DNA of 64,000 bases from an uncultured Bacilli bacterium (GCA_934085825.1 CAKOHR010000007.1:15014-79013), one strand, 5' to 3'. Shown: positions 53,942 to 62,406, counted from the first letter of the stretch. Translations and numbers: made by a program. The notes: generated by a model from the sequence alone, not told the origin.

Positions 53942-54015
53942 AATACCCAATCAAGCTTGATTGGGTAAACCAACATTTAGGTTAACACTCAACATGCAAA
54001 AATTGAATGTTTCCT
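53942..54015 (-). ncRNA. Putative small RNA or uvrB leader with terminator
   Basis: Minus-strand unit in the 345-base gap between uvrB and the pyrophosphatase gene. TATAAT lies at 54020-54025; the perfect TTGACA at 54050-54055 is 24 bases away, so the -35 is unclear. A stem pairs TTGAATGT (54003-54010) with ACACTCAA (53985-53992), then a perfect terminator TACCCAATCAAG/CTTGATTGGGTA with T5 on the minus side. It could be a free RNA or an attenuator upstream of uvrB. Confidence 0.45.
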
Positions 54016-54147
54016 TTTTATTATATGCAAATTTTCTTTGCTAAATTATTGTCAAATTTTGATACAATCTGTAGCTTATACAAATTTGCTATTTAAAAAT
54101 AATAAAATTTGTGGTAAAATCTTTTTATAAAAAGCGAGGTAATAGAA

Positions 54148-55764
54148 ATGACATATATTTTTGGACATAAAAGTCCTGATACTGATACTGTTTGTTCAAG
54201 TATTGCTCTTTCATATTTAAAAAATACATTGGGGGATAAAACTGTACCTAAAGTACTTGGAAATATAAATAATGAAACTAAATTCGTTTTGGATTATTTT
54301 AAAGTAGAAGTTCCTAGTTATTTAAATGATGTAAGAGTTAGAATAAAAAATGTTAAATATGATAAAAAAGCATATATTAATGAAAATGAATCAATTGATG
54401 CAGCTTTTAAGTTAATGCAAAATAGAAATATTACTGCTGTACCTTTGGTTGATGATAATAAAATGCTTACTGGTTTTGTAACTTTAAAAGAACTTGCTAA
54501 ATATTTAATAAATGGTAGTAGGGAAGAAGTAAATACTACTTTAGATAATATTATTGAAACAATAAATGCTAAAGTTATAGTTAAATGTGATGATCAAATT
54601 GTTGGTAGAACTTTTATTGCAGGTCTTAGTTTTAAAGCACTTGAACAGGTAGTTGATCTAGATAGTAATGATATTTTAATAGTTGGAGATAGATATAAAG
54701 TACTTGATTATGCTATTAAATCTAAAGTAAAACTTGTTATTATTCCTCTTAATGTTAATTTGGAAAAAAAGGTTATTATGAAGGCTCGTGAAAATGGAGT
54801 TAACATGATTGCTTCTGAACTCGATAGTTTTCAAATTGCTACGAGAATTACTTTAAGTAACTATATAAAAAATATTAATATAAATAAAAATCCAGTTACA
54901 GTTAATAATGAGGATTATTTTACAGATTTTAAAACTATGACTCATAAAGTTAATCATACTAATTATCCTGTTATTAATAATAAAGGTGTATGTTTAGGAT
55001 TAATTAGACTTACTGGACCTAATGATTATGATAAACAAAAGGTTATACTTGTTGATCATAATAATTTAGCTCAATCTGTTGATGGAATTGAAGAAGCGGA
55101 TATTTTGGAAATTATTGATCATCATAATTTAGGGGCTATAGGTACTAATGTGCCAATTAATTTTAGAAGTAAACCTGTTGGATGTACATCAACTATGATA
55201 TATGATATGTTTTTGGAAAAGAAAATAAGTATTCCAAAAGATATTGCAGGTTTAATGCTTTCTGCCATTTTATCTGATACACTTCTTTTAACAAGTCCAA
55301 CAACAACTGAAGATGATAGATTTGCTGCTGTAAAACTTGCTGGCATTGCTAAAGTTGATATAGATAAATATGGTTTACAAATGATAAAAGCTGCTTCATC
55401 TATTGAAGGTATGAGTGTTAAAGATTTAATTAAGAGTGATTTTAAAAATTATGTAGTTGGTAATAGAAATTTAGGTATTGGTCAAGTTATGACTCTTGAT
55501 TTTGATGTTATTAATGAAAAAATGGATGAATATGTTCAAGTTTTAGATGAAATGGTAGATACAAATTATAATATTGTAGTTATATTTATAACTGATATTA
55601 TTAAAAAAGGATCATATGTAATTTATAATACTAAGGCTAAAGATGTTGTAGAAGATGCCTTTGGACTTAAAAAAACATATGAAGGAGTTTTTATTCCTAA
55701 AATAGTTTCTAGAAAAAAACAAATACTTCCAAGTATACTTAGTGTTATCGAAGATAAAAAATAG
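54148..55764 (+). CDS. ppaC: Manganese-dependent inorganic pyrophosphatase with CBS and DRTGG domains
   Basis: 538 residues. Family II (DHH) pyrophosphatase: GHKSPDTDTVCSSIAL at the start, VILVDHNN, then IDHHNLG and GCTSTMIYDMF. An insert between the first and second DHH parts carries two CBS motifs (about 75-125 and 240-300) around a DRTGG domain (about 135-240). In characterised homologues this insert binds adenine nucleotides or diadenosine polyphosphates and regulates activity. Cytoplasmic enzyme pulling biosynthetic reactions forward. A terminator (AGTCAATTTTGTA with its complement) follows at 55772-55809. Confidence 0.93.
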   Translation: MTYIFGHKSPDTDTVCSSIALSYLKNTLGDKTVPKVLGNINNETKFVLDYFKVEVPSYLNDVRVRIKNVKYDKKAYINENESIDAAFKLMQNRNITAVPLVDDNKMLTGFVTLKELAKYLINGSREEVNTTLDNIIETINAKVIVKCDDQIVGRTFIAGLSFKALEQVVDLDSNDILIVGDRYKVLDYAIKSKVKLVIIPLNVNLEKKVIMKARENGVNMIASELDSFQIATRITLSNYIKNININKNPVTVNNEDYFTDFKTMTHKVNHTNYPVINNKGVCLGLIRLTGPNDYDKQKVILVDHNNLAQSVDGIEEADILEIIDHHNLGAIGTNVPINFRSKPVGCTSTMIYDMFLEKKISIPKDIAGLMLSAILSDTLLLTSPTTTEDDRFAAVKLAGIAKVDIDKYGLQMIKAASSIEGMSVKDLIKSDFKNYVVGNRNLGIGQVMTLDFDVINEKMDEYVQVLDEMVDTNYNIVVIFITDIIKKGSYVIYNTKAKDVVEDAFGLKKTYEGVFIPKIVSRKKQILPSILSVIEDKK

Positions 55765-55771
55765 TAAGAAT

Positions 55772-55815
55772 AGTCAATTTTGTATTTTATATAGTACAAA
55801 AATTGACTGTTTCTT
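55772..55815 (+). terminator. Terminator after ppaC
   Basis: AGTCAATTTTGTA (55772 on) pairs with TACAAAAATTGACT (ending about 55809), then TTTC. Confidence 0.7.
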
Positions 55816-55917
55816 TATATAAAGATCAGTTTAAAATTTTAAAGTGTATAAAAATATGAAAGATTATTATCCTAAATGTGTAAAGAATATTAATAAAATG
55901 TTAAGGAGGCATTGTAG

Positions 55918-56679
55918 ATGAAAGCACTTATAACTGGGGCTTCAAGTGGAATAGGAAAGAATATGGCTTATGTTTTGGCAAATAAAGGTATTGATTTAAT
56001 ACTTGTTGCTAGAAGTAAGGATGAAATGGTTAAAATAAAGGAAAATGTTAAAGTAAATGTAGATATTATAGAAATGGATTTACTTAAAGAAAAGAATGTT
56101 TTTAAGTTATATGATATGTGTAAAGATAAAAATATAGATATACTTATAAATAATGCTGGTTTTGGGTTATTTGGTATATTTACAGAGACAGATTTAGAAA
56201 GAGAACTAGAAATGATTGATTTAAATATAAAGGCATATCATATTTTAACTAAGTTATTTTTAAAAGATTTTGTAGAAAAAGATTCTGGTTATATTTTAAA
56301 TGTTGCTTCAAGTGCAGGTTTTATGGCAGGACCAAGACTTAGTACTTATTATGCTACAAAAAATTATGTTTTAAAGCTTACTATGGCTATTAATGAAGAA
56401 CTTAGACAAAGTGGAAGTAATGTTGTTGTTTCAGCACTTTGTCCTGGACCTGTTAATACTAATTTTAATAGGGTGGCTCATGGAGAATTTAGTATTAAAG
56501 AAGCTAGTCCAAAGTATGTAGCAGAATATGCCATTGATAAGTTATTTCAAAAGAAAATGCTTATTATTCCTACAATGAGAATAAAGGCAGGTATATTTTT
56601 ACTTAGACTAATTCCTTACAGATTACAATTAATTTATTGCTATCATATTCAAGGGAAGAAATTAGGTATTAAAAAATAG
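55918..56679 (+). CDS. Short-chain dehydrogenase/reductase
   Basis: 253 residues, classical SDR: cofactor site LITGASSGIGKNMA, NNAGFGLFG, catalytic Ser in VASSAG and the YYATKNY (YxxxK). The C-terminal PGPVNTNF is typical of the DltE/YqjQ-like subgroup. NAD(P)H-dependent oxidoreductase of unknown substrate. AAGGAGG stands seven bases before the ATG. A terminator shared with the convergent XRE gene follows. Confidence 0.9.
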   Translation: MKALITGASSGIGKNMAYVLANKGIDLILVARSKDEMVKIKENVKVNVDIIEMDLLKEKNVFKLYDMCKDKNIDILINNAGFGLFGIFTETDLERELEMIDLNIKAYHILTKLFLKDFVEKDSGYILNVASSAGFMAGPRLSTYYATKNYVLKLTMAINEELRQSGSNVVVSALCPGPVNTNFNRVAHGEFSIKEASPKYVAEYAIDKLFQKKMLIIPTMRIKAGIFLLRLIPYRLQLIYCYHIQGKKLGIKK

Positions 56680-56706
56680 TTTCATATTTTTACGAAACTA
56701 TTTTTT
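56671..56706. terminator. Bidirectional terminator between SDR and XRE genes
   Basis: AAAAATAGTTTC pairs with GAAACTATTTTTT around a short loop; overlaps the ends of both convergent genes. Confidence 0.8.
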
Positions 56707-56953
56707 CTTTTTCTTCTTTAGTAACTAAAGCATCTAATGGTACATCAAGTGCTTTTGTTATACTATATAATGTTTCTACAGAAAAATTATATGCAACTTT
56801 TTCGCTTTGGATTTGTTTTATAAAATCGTGTGATAAATCAACCATTTCTGCAAGCTGTGCAGATGTTATTCCTTTCTTTAGTCTGTATTTTCTGATATTC
56901 TTTCGGATTGTATTATAAATATCAGTATCAAAATCAATTTCTTTATTCCGCAT
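56690..56953 (-). CDS. XRE-family helix-turn-helix regulator
   Basis: About 87 residues from the ATG at 56953 after GTAGGTG; GTG at 56962 is possible. Cro/CI-type HTH at about 20-75: IRKYRLKKGITSAQLAEMVDLSHDFIKQIQSE, then VETLYSITKALDVPLDALV. Single-domain repressor type. It lies 20 bases from the ISAs1-like gene on the same strand, so it may be transcribed from it. Targets unknown. Confidence 0.9.
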   Translation of the reverse strand: MRNKEIDFDTDIYNTIRKNIRKYRLKKGITSAQLAEMVDLSHDFIKQIQSEKVAYNFSVETLYSITKALDVPLDALVTKEEKEKIVS

Positions 56954-56981
56954 AGTTTTCACCTACATATATTGTAATATT

Positions 56982-58301
56982 TTACCAAATATCTATACAG
57001 GATGAAATTATAAAGCATGCTAATTCGGTAAAATATTCTTCAATATTTCTTCCTAAATGTTTTCTAATTCTAATTAAACTACGATTATATTTAGGTTTGG
57101 TTTTTTCTAATATAGCTAAAACAAATTTATGTATTATTTCTAAGTTTAATAGGGCATTCTTATTTGCTGTCTTATTTCTATCTTGATTAAAAGTATAATC
57201 TAAATGCCAATGTATTTTATTTTCTACTGACCAATGACTTCTTATTATTTTACTAAATCTTTTTACATCTACATTTAAACTTGAGATATGATATCTTTCT
57301 TCTATAATTGTAATATCTTTTTCTATTTTTTTCTTTTTTGTATTTTTTCTTTCATTATTTATTTTAGCAATTATTGTTATTGTTTTTCTAACAAGACCAA
57401 TTGATTGTAAGCCTTCCCAAGAATGTGTTCTATCATACCATTCTATATCTGATGTTTGAAAGTATTCATATTTAATTATTTGCCCATGGCTTTTTTCAAA
57501 ATATATTTCATATTCAGATTTTGAATTATCAGCAATTATTTCATCACATTTATCTTGATTAAAATATTCTTTTAAGTTATTTTTTAGATCTTCTTGATTT
57601 CCTTTTATTGAAAAAACATAATCAGCATGTGCATCTATAACCGCTTTTACATTTTCTTTTTGAGTATTTAAAACATTAACTGTTATTATTTTACCTTTAA
57701 AATTTTTATCTTTTAAATATTCTCTTATGGTTGGTATTTTATTTGTTTTACTATTTATTGGAATTGTATTTATATAATAATTTTTAGCAAAAGAATAAAC
57801 ATTTAGACAATTTAATGGCTTAATTGCTTCATTAATAACTGTCTTTTTTCTTTTACTTCCATTGTTTAATCTTCCATCTAAATTCAATATATCATCTTCA
57901 TTTGATGTATTTAATGTAATAGCATCAAAAAATCTAGAAGAATTTAGTACTTCATGATCTACTAATCCGATTATTCTTTCATAAGAATCTGCTTTAGGCA
58001 CGCCACCAGTCATTTGTAAAAAGCTTTTAAACCATTTGTAGTTTTCTTCAACAAATTCTTGAATTTCTTCCCATGTGTCGTTATTGGCAAAAGAAGCAAT
58101 TATTACACACATAATAACATCCCATAATTTAAAACTTATCATATTTTTATTTCGAATATCTTTAATTTCTTTAAGTTTTTCTTTAAGATTTTTAAGTAAA
58201 GCAATATCAATATCTTGAAATTTTGTTATATTTAATACTTTTTTAATATATTTTATTTCCAATTTAGTTAATTCATCATATTTTTTCTTTGGTTTAGCCA
58301 T
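56982..58301 (-). CDS. ISAs1-family-like transposase with altered catalytic residue
   Basis: 439 residues. N-terminal DDE-associated domain (ISFKLWDVIMCVIIASFANNDTWEEIQEFVEE, GGVPKADSYERIIGLVD), first Asp in LNLDGRL, SIKGNQEDL, and HWHLDYTFNQDRNK with the last acidic position. The second Asp, normally 'DA..tQ', reads TVNVLNTQ (Asn), and the preceding 'K.NEIP' is KTNKIP. This suggests loss of activity or a domesticated relative. I could not find convincing terminal inverted repeats. It is the immediate upstream neighbour of the DGR, on the opposite strand. Confidence 0.85.
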   Translation of the reverse strand: MAKPKKKYDELTKLEIKYIKKVLNITKFQDIDIALLKNLKEKLKEIKDIRNKNMISFKLWDVIMCVIIASFANNDTWEEIQEFVEENYKWFKSFLQMTGGVPKADSYERIIGLVDHEVLNSSRFFDAITLNTSNEDDILNLDGRLNNGSKRKKTVINEAIKPLNCLNVYSFAKNYYINTIPINSKTNKIPTIREYLKDKNFKGKIITVNVLNTQKENVKAVIDAHADYVFSIKGNQEDLKNNLKEYFNQDKCDEIIADNSKSEYEIYFEKSHGQIIKYEYFQTSDIEWYDRTHSWEGLQSIGLVRKTITIIAKINNERKNTKKKKIEKDITIIEERYHISSLNVDVKRFSKIIRSHWSVENKIHWHLDYTFNQDRNKTANKNALLNLEIIHKFVLAILEKTKPKYNRSLIRIRKHLGRNIEEYFTELACFIISSCIDIW

Positions 58302-58457
58302 TAATATCGTTCCAATCTACTATAATAATCATATCATAGCATGGCGGTTTTCCCAAGAAAAAATTGTTTAAACCTAGATTTTATCTAAGTTTCCTTTATG
58401 TATTTTTTTTAACTATAATTTTATCCTGCAAATTTATATAGCCTAGTAGTGGCATTT

Positions 58458-58468
58458 GTGCTATAATG
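58458..58468 (+). promoter_or_regulatory. Extended -10 promoter of the DGR target gene
   Basis: TGTGCTATAAT: perfect TATAAT with an upstream TG pair; no good -35. GGAAAGGAG follows at about 58477-58485, ahead of the ATG at 58498. Confidence 0.55.
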
Positions 58469-58497
58469 TTAACATAGGAAAGGAGTAAAAAACAACA

Positions 58498-60300
58498 ATG
58501 AAGAGAAAAAAAGTAATTATTTTAAGCAGTTTTACTATAATTTTACTTGTTTTTGTTATTATTTTATATAGTAGTAAATATAAAAAACAAGTTTATAGTG
58601 AAAATGAAAATAATGAAATAAGGGCTGGAGCATCAGTAAGTATGATGCTTGAAACAAAAGCTGGTTCAGGTAACTATGAGGTATCAACAAGTAGTGAGTG
58701 GCCAACAGATGGTTATATGTTTAATGCTAACTTATCAAAATGTGAAAATGGTGGAACTCTTTCATGGAATGATGAAACAAAATCAGTTGTACTTACTACA
58801 GGTGTAAGTGACAAGTGTTATGTATATTTTGATATTGTTCCTCCAGATGTTAGTATAGCTGCCAGTAATATACCAACAACTTATGGAAAATTAGGAACAA
58901 TAAGCTGTTCAAATAGTAGTGCAACTTACAACCAACAGTATAATAGAATTGAAGTATCAAATATTAATACTAAATATGAAAATTGCACATTAAATTATAC
59001 TGACAGTACATCAAAAGTAAATTTAGCGTCATATATCACAGGCTTAGCAGGAACAGCTCAAGGGACAGGACAAGTAGTAAATGAAACAGCAACAAGTGAT
59101 AACTCAACTTTTACAGCTGGTGCTAAATTGGAACAAAGTGGTTATACAGTTTCAAGTAATGATGCAACTTATCCATTTGAATGGGATAATACAAATAAAA
59201 CATGGACAAGTACAAATCATACTGATAGTGCTACAGCAACATTTATATTTAATGTAGCTGCAGCAGGTAATTATCAAGTTTGCTATAAGCAATCAAGTGA
59301 AGAAAGCTATGATTACACAATATTTTACAAAGATAATACACAAATAAAATCTTTAAAAGGTATATCTAATAGTGATTTTGCATGTTATTATTTAGGAAAT
59401 TTAACTACTTCAAATGCTATAAAAGTTACTTATCAAAAAGATCGTAGTACATCAGTTGGTTCAGATAATGTAGTATTTTATTTACAAAGTGGTACTTATA
59501 ACGAAAATATACAAACTGTTAGTGCAGGTACAAGATATGAAGGAAAAAATCCAAATAACTATGTGTGGTTCAATAATGAATATTGGAGAATAATCGGAGT
59601 GTTTGATAGTGGCTCTCATGGACAAAGTGGGAAAAACTTGGTAAAAATAATAAGAGCGGATGTGTTAGATGGACTTGCATGGCATAAGTCAGATACAAAT
59701 GATTGGACAGCGGCGAGTTTGAATAAACTACTTAATGGCGCTTACTATAATGCTCAAGATGGAACCGGCTCAGGCTATTGCTATGGAAGTGGTTCAGCTA
59801 CGGCTAATTGTGATTATACTAAAAAAGGAATACAAGCTGGTTATAGAAGTATGATAGCAAATGTAACATGGTATTTAGGTGGATATTCAAGTGATAGTGC
59901 AACAACCGAAAGTTTTTATGGATACGAAAGAGGAACAACAGTGTATAGTGGAAGACCAACAAGTACAACAGGATATATAGGACTAATGTATGTAAGTGAT
60001 TATGGATATAGTGTGTTATCAAGTAGTTGTGCAAGAACAACAAATTTAAGTTCTTATAGTAGTAGCGTATGTGCAGGGCAAAGTTGGCTGTATGGAAAAG
60101 GAGATGAATGGACACTTACGCCTGATTCTTCATACAGCGGCAGTGTGTTCCGTCTTGCCTGCATCGGCGGCGTGTACAGCGACAGCGTGAGCAACGCGTA
60201 TACTGGGTATGGCGTCCGTCCAGTCTTGTATCTAGACGCTTCTGTGTATAAAATAGATGGAGAAGGAACCTTAGATAAGCCATATATCATAGGGATGTGA
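58498..60300 (+). CDS. DGR target protein 1: signal-anchored surface protein with C-terminal lectin-like variable domain
   Basis: 600 residues. Lys/Arg start and hydrophobic helix (about 5-23) form a signal anchor. Residues about 50-115 (SMMLETKAGSGNYEVS ... DKCYVYFDI) match the 9.3-kb protein. Residues about 180-345 form a beta-rich module (FEWDNTNKTWTSTNHTDS ...) repeated nearly exactly in the 62.7-kb gene. The C-terminal FGE/C-type-lectin-like fold has NNEYWRIIGVFD, YIGLMYVSDYGYS, DEWTLTPDSS and YGVRPVLYLDAS. Residues 542-572 come from the variable repeat, whose GC-rich codons contrast with the AT-rich gene. Likely displayed outside the cell as a diversified binding protein. Confidence 0.9.
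   Translation: MKRKKVIILSSFTIILLVFVIILYSSKYKKQVYSENENNEIRAGASVSMMLETKAGSGNYEVSTSSEWPTDGYMFNANLSKCENGGTLSWNDETKSVVLTTGVSDKCYVYFDIVPPDVSIAASNIPTTYGKLGTISCSNSSATYNQQYNRIEVSNINTKYENCTLNYTDSTSKVNLASYITGLAGTAQGTGQVVNETATSDNSTFTAGAKLEQSGYTVSSNDATYPFEWDNTNKTWTSTNHTDSATATFIFNVAAAGNYQVCYKQSSEESYDYTIFYKDNTQIKSLKGISNSDFACYYLGNLTTSNAIKVTYQKDRSTSVGSDNVVFYLQSGTYNENIQTVSAGTRYEGKNPNNYVWFNNEYWRIIGVFDSGSHGQSGKNLVKIIRADVLDGLAWHKSDTNDWTAASLNKLLNGAYYNAQDGTGSGYCYGSGSATANCDYTKKGIQAGYRSMIANVTWYLGGYSSDSATTESFYGYERGTTVYSGRPTSTTGYIGLMYVSDYGYSVLSSSCARTTNLSSYSSSVCAGQSWLYGKGDEWTLTPDSSYSGSVFRLACIGGVYSDSVSNAYTGYGVRPVLYLDASVYKIDGEGTLDKPYIIGM
59037..60022 (+). repeat. Direct repeat between the two DGR target genes, copy 1
   Basis: About 985 bases closely similar to 63014-64000, where the window ends. 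It covers the beta-rich module and most of the lectin-like domain up to 98 bases before the variable repeat. Long identical blocks (e.g. TGGTTATACAGTTTCAAGTA) alternate with scattered substitutions. Confidence 0.92.
60120..60214 (+). repeat. DGR variable repeat 1 (VR1)
   Basis: 95 bases in frame at the target C-terminus. In the first 11 codons seven of eight differences from the template (62215-62300) are at template adenines. The last eight codons before GGC (gcg TAT ACT ggg TAT ggc against gcg AAT AAT ggg AAT ggc) differ only at template adenines. The middle is nine bases longer than the template and carries several non-adenine changes. The variable codons are followed by the conserved GVRPVLYL. 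Confidence 0.85.
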
Positions 60301-60313
60301 GAACTTTGGTTTA

Positions 60314-60343
60314 GCGTGGCTGGCGGGAGTATCCGCCTCACGC
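60314..60343 (+). other. GC-rich hairpin just downstream of the DGR target
   Basis: GGCGG (60322-60326) pairs with CCGCC (60333-60337), loop GAGTAT; GCGTG (60314-60318) pairs with CACGC (60339-60343) to extend the stem past a small bulge. DNA hairpins or cruciforms at this place, 3' of the variable repeat, promote retrohoming in studied DGRs. It is strikingly GC-rich for this genome. Confidence 0.7.
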
Positions 60344-60399
60344 CGCGAAAATTAGAAACATGAAGAAAGGAATGTGAAAATATATGTTTAAACAAATGT

Positions 60400-60807
60400 T
60401 TGTACCAGAGGGTGCCGGAAGAACCCCAAAAATATGTAATCATTAATCAATCAAGTGGTAAATTTTTTGAAGTTTATGACTATGATGCTTTTATATTTAA
60501 TTATCTTTTTGATTATAAAATAGTACAAGCAGGAAAAACATACAAATGTGGTTTTCCTGATAGTTCATTAGTAAAAATAACTGATAAACTAAATGATTTA
60601 AAAATATCTTATCAAGTTATATATCGAGGAAAAAATCCACATGTAAAAGATTATAAAAAAATAAATCAATATTCTAAATATAAATTGATAGCTTTACAAA
60701 AAATCGACATAAAAGAGAGAATTGATACTTTAATAGAAAAAATTAAATTATTAGATAACGAAAAAGCTAAAGAAATCATGGAGAAAATTGAAAAATGTTT
60801 AGAATAA
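60400..60807 (+). CDS. MutS-domain-I-like DGR accessory protein
   Basis: 135 residues at most. YVIINQSSGKFFEVYDYDAFIF, CGFPDSSLVKITDKLNDLKISYQVIYRG resembles the mismatch-recognition N-terminal domain of MutS (F-x-E fold); a 'MutS-like' accessory gene has been described in a subset of DGRs. The C-terminal half is a helical Lys/Glu tail. The start is unclear: TTG 60400 or GTG 60412, while a short ATG frame (60384-60446) overlaps it out of frame. It lies between the target hairpin and avd, overlapping avd by 13 bases. It may influence template choice or cDNA integration; this is inference. Confidence 0.7.
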   Translation: MYQRVPEEPQKYVIINQSSGKFFEVYDYDAFIFNYLFDYKIVQAGKTYKCGFPDSSLVKITDKLNDLKISYQVIYRGKNPHVKDYKKINQYSKYKLIALQKIDIKERIDTLIEKIKLLDNEKAKEIMEKIEKCLE

Positions 60808-61154
60808 ATAATAATGACTTTAAAATACTTCAAAAATACAAAATGTTTCTAATGAATTTAGACAATTCATTAAAAAATATACCAAGAAAAGATATGTATT
60901 TTAAAGATAGAATTAAAAATATATCACTAGATGTATTAAAAAATATTTTATTATGTTTTTATGATACTAGTTCTGTAAGTTTATACAGAACTAGTATCAA
61001 AGCTAATATTGCTTTACTTGATTTTATGTTAGAAAGATTGTTGTTAAAAAAATATATAAGCGAGAAAAACTTATATAAACTTGCAACCGATTTAGTGGAA
61101 ATAAATAAAATGGTTACTGGATGGCTTAATAATCATGAAAGTAAATTTATTTGA
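60795..61154 (+). CDS. avd: Avd-like accessory variability determinant
   Basis: 119 residues, all helical, fitting the four-helix-bundle Avd fold: Lys-rich N-terminus (FKILQKYKMFLMNLDNSLKN), RIKNISLDVLKNILLCFYD, IKANIALLDFMLERLLL and the closing TDLVEINKMVTGWLNN, where the 'i.k.l.gW' ending is typical. In Bordetella phage BPP-1, pentameric basic Avd binds the reverse transcriptase and is needed for mutagenic retrohoming. Overlaps both the preceding MutS-like gene (13 bases) and the RT gene (20 bases), so expression is coupled. Confidence 0.88.
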   Translation: MFRINNNDFKILQKYKMFLMNLDNSLKNIPRKDMYFKDRIKNISLDVLKNILLCFYDTSSVSLYRTSIKANIALLDFMLERLLLKKYISEKNLYKLATDLVEINKMVTGWLNNHESKFI

Positions 61155-62196
61155 TTTATTAGACATTTATGAAAGTGAAGTAAAGAAAAATGTTAGAAAC
61201 AAAAAGAAAATATTGGATTTTGAAAAACATAAAATGGAATATCTTGTTGATATAAAAAGAGTATTAGAAAATAATCTATATGATGGAGGAAAGTATAATA
61301 TATTTTTAGTATTTGAACCTAAGATAAGAGTAATAATGGCCCAAGGTATATATGACAAAATAATAAATCATTATGTAACTAGGCACATTTTAATGCCAAA
61401 GCTAGAAAAATATCTAGAAAGTAGAAATTGTGCTACTAGAAAAGAAATGGGAACAAGTTATGCAATTAAACTATTAAAAAAAGATATTGAAAGTTTCAAA
61501 AAATATAATAAATTCTATTTTTTGAAACTAGATATAAGTAAATATTTTTACAATTTAGACCATGAATTAATTATTTCTATTGTTAAATACGATTTAAACC
61601 CTGATGAATTAAATCTTGTTAAAATAATACTTGAAAGTACTAATAAAGAGTACATAAATAAAAAGATAAAGTATTTAGAAAATAAATATAATGTTGAATT
61701 ACCAAAGTATGAACATGGTAAGGGTTTAGCAATAGGTAATTTATCTAGTCAATTTCTAGCAATACTGTATTTAAACAAATTACAGCATTATATTACTAAT
61801 AATTTACATATTAAATTTATTAATTATATGGATGATTATATTTTAATTCATAATTCTAAGGAATATCTAAAAAGTTCTTTAGAATTGATTGAAAATATAA
61901 TTAATAATGAATATAAATTAAAATTAAATAGTAAGAAAACAATTATTAGTAATTGTAATCAAGGAATATCATTCCTAGGTTATACATTTAAAGTTAAAAA
62001 TAATAAAACAATTGTAAAACTAAATACTAACACTAAAAAGAATATTAGAAAAGGTATAAAAAGAGCAAATTATTTATATAAAAATAATTTAATAAAATTT
62101 AATCAATACTTTTCAAGTATTGAATGTTTTAAAAATAATTATATTTTTGTTAATAAAGATAAAGTAAAACACTTTATTGATAGATATGATGGGTAA
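61135..62196 (+). CDS. DGR reverse transcriptase
   Basis: 353 residues. Makes error-prone cDNA from template-repeat RNA, misincorporating opposite adenines. Motifs: FEPKIRVIMAQGIYDKIINH (RT0-1 region), catalytic Asp133 in YFLKLDISKYFYNLDH, LAIGNLSSQFLAILYLN at about 198-214, YMDD at 231-234 and SFLGYTF at about 279-285. The (I/L)GxxxSQ motif in place of QGxxxSP is the defining DGR-RT feature, separating it from retron and group II intron enzymes. No maturase or endonuclease domain. The template repeat starts 18 bases after its stop. Confidence 0.96.
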   Translation: MKVNLFDLLDIYESEVKKNVRNKKKILDFEKHKMEYLVDIKRVLENNLYDGGKYNIFLVFEPKIRVIMAQGIYDKIINHYVTRHILMPKLEKYLESRNCATRKEMGTSYAIKLLKKDIESFKKYNKFYFLKLDISKYFYNLDHELIISIVKYDLNPDELNLVKIILESTNKEYINKKIKYLENKYNVELPKYEHGKGLAIGNLSSQFLAILYLNKLQHYITNNLHIKFINYMDDYILIHNSKEYLKSSLELIENIINNEYKLKLNSKKTIISNCNQGISFLGYTFKVKNNKTIVKLNTNTKKNIRKGIKRANYLYKNNLIKFNQYFSSIECFKNNYIFVNKDKVKHFIDRYDG

Positions 62197-62214
62197 TTCT
62201 TAAGTAAAAAAGAT

Positions 62215-62300
62215 GCCTAATTCTTCGAACAGCAACAATGTGTTCAATGAAAGCAACAACGGTAATACAAGCAACAACAACGCGAATAATGGGAATGGCG
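62215..62300 (+). repeat. DGR template repeat (TR)
   Basis: 86 bases in noncoding DNA after the RT gene. Read in the frame of the variable repeat, 14 of about 28 codons are AAC or AAT, the adenine-rich design that lets DGR mutagenesis reach 15 amino acids without stops. Ends align with VR1 at GCCT and at GGGxATGGCG. GC-rich at non-adenine positions. The transcript probably extends from the RT operon. Confidence 0.9.
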
Positions 62301-62406
62301 GCTTCTGAGCTCATTATGTTAAATGTTTATTATTCTAAGGAATGTAAAAGGGCATAAAGAACATGAATTATCCAAAGGATAAAATCCTTAAAAAGAAAAT
62401 AGATAC

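Noticed and set aside
58301..58497. Terminal inverted repeat of an intact ISAs1 element
   Set aside because: I could not match sequence near 58310-58370 with the other end near 56960-56985; the gene is called without element boundaries.
59819..60443. Minus-strand ORFs opposite the DGR target C-terminus
   Set aside because: Shadows of the target gene and hairpin region; low-complexity His/Tyr/Leu translations.
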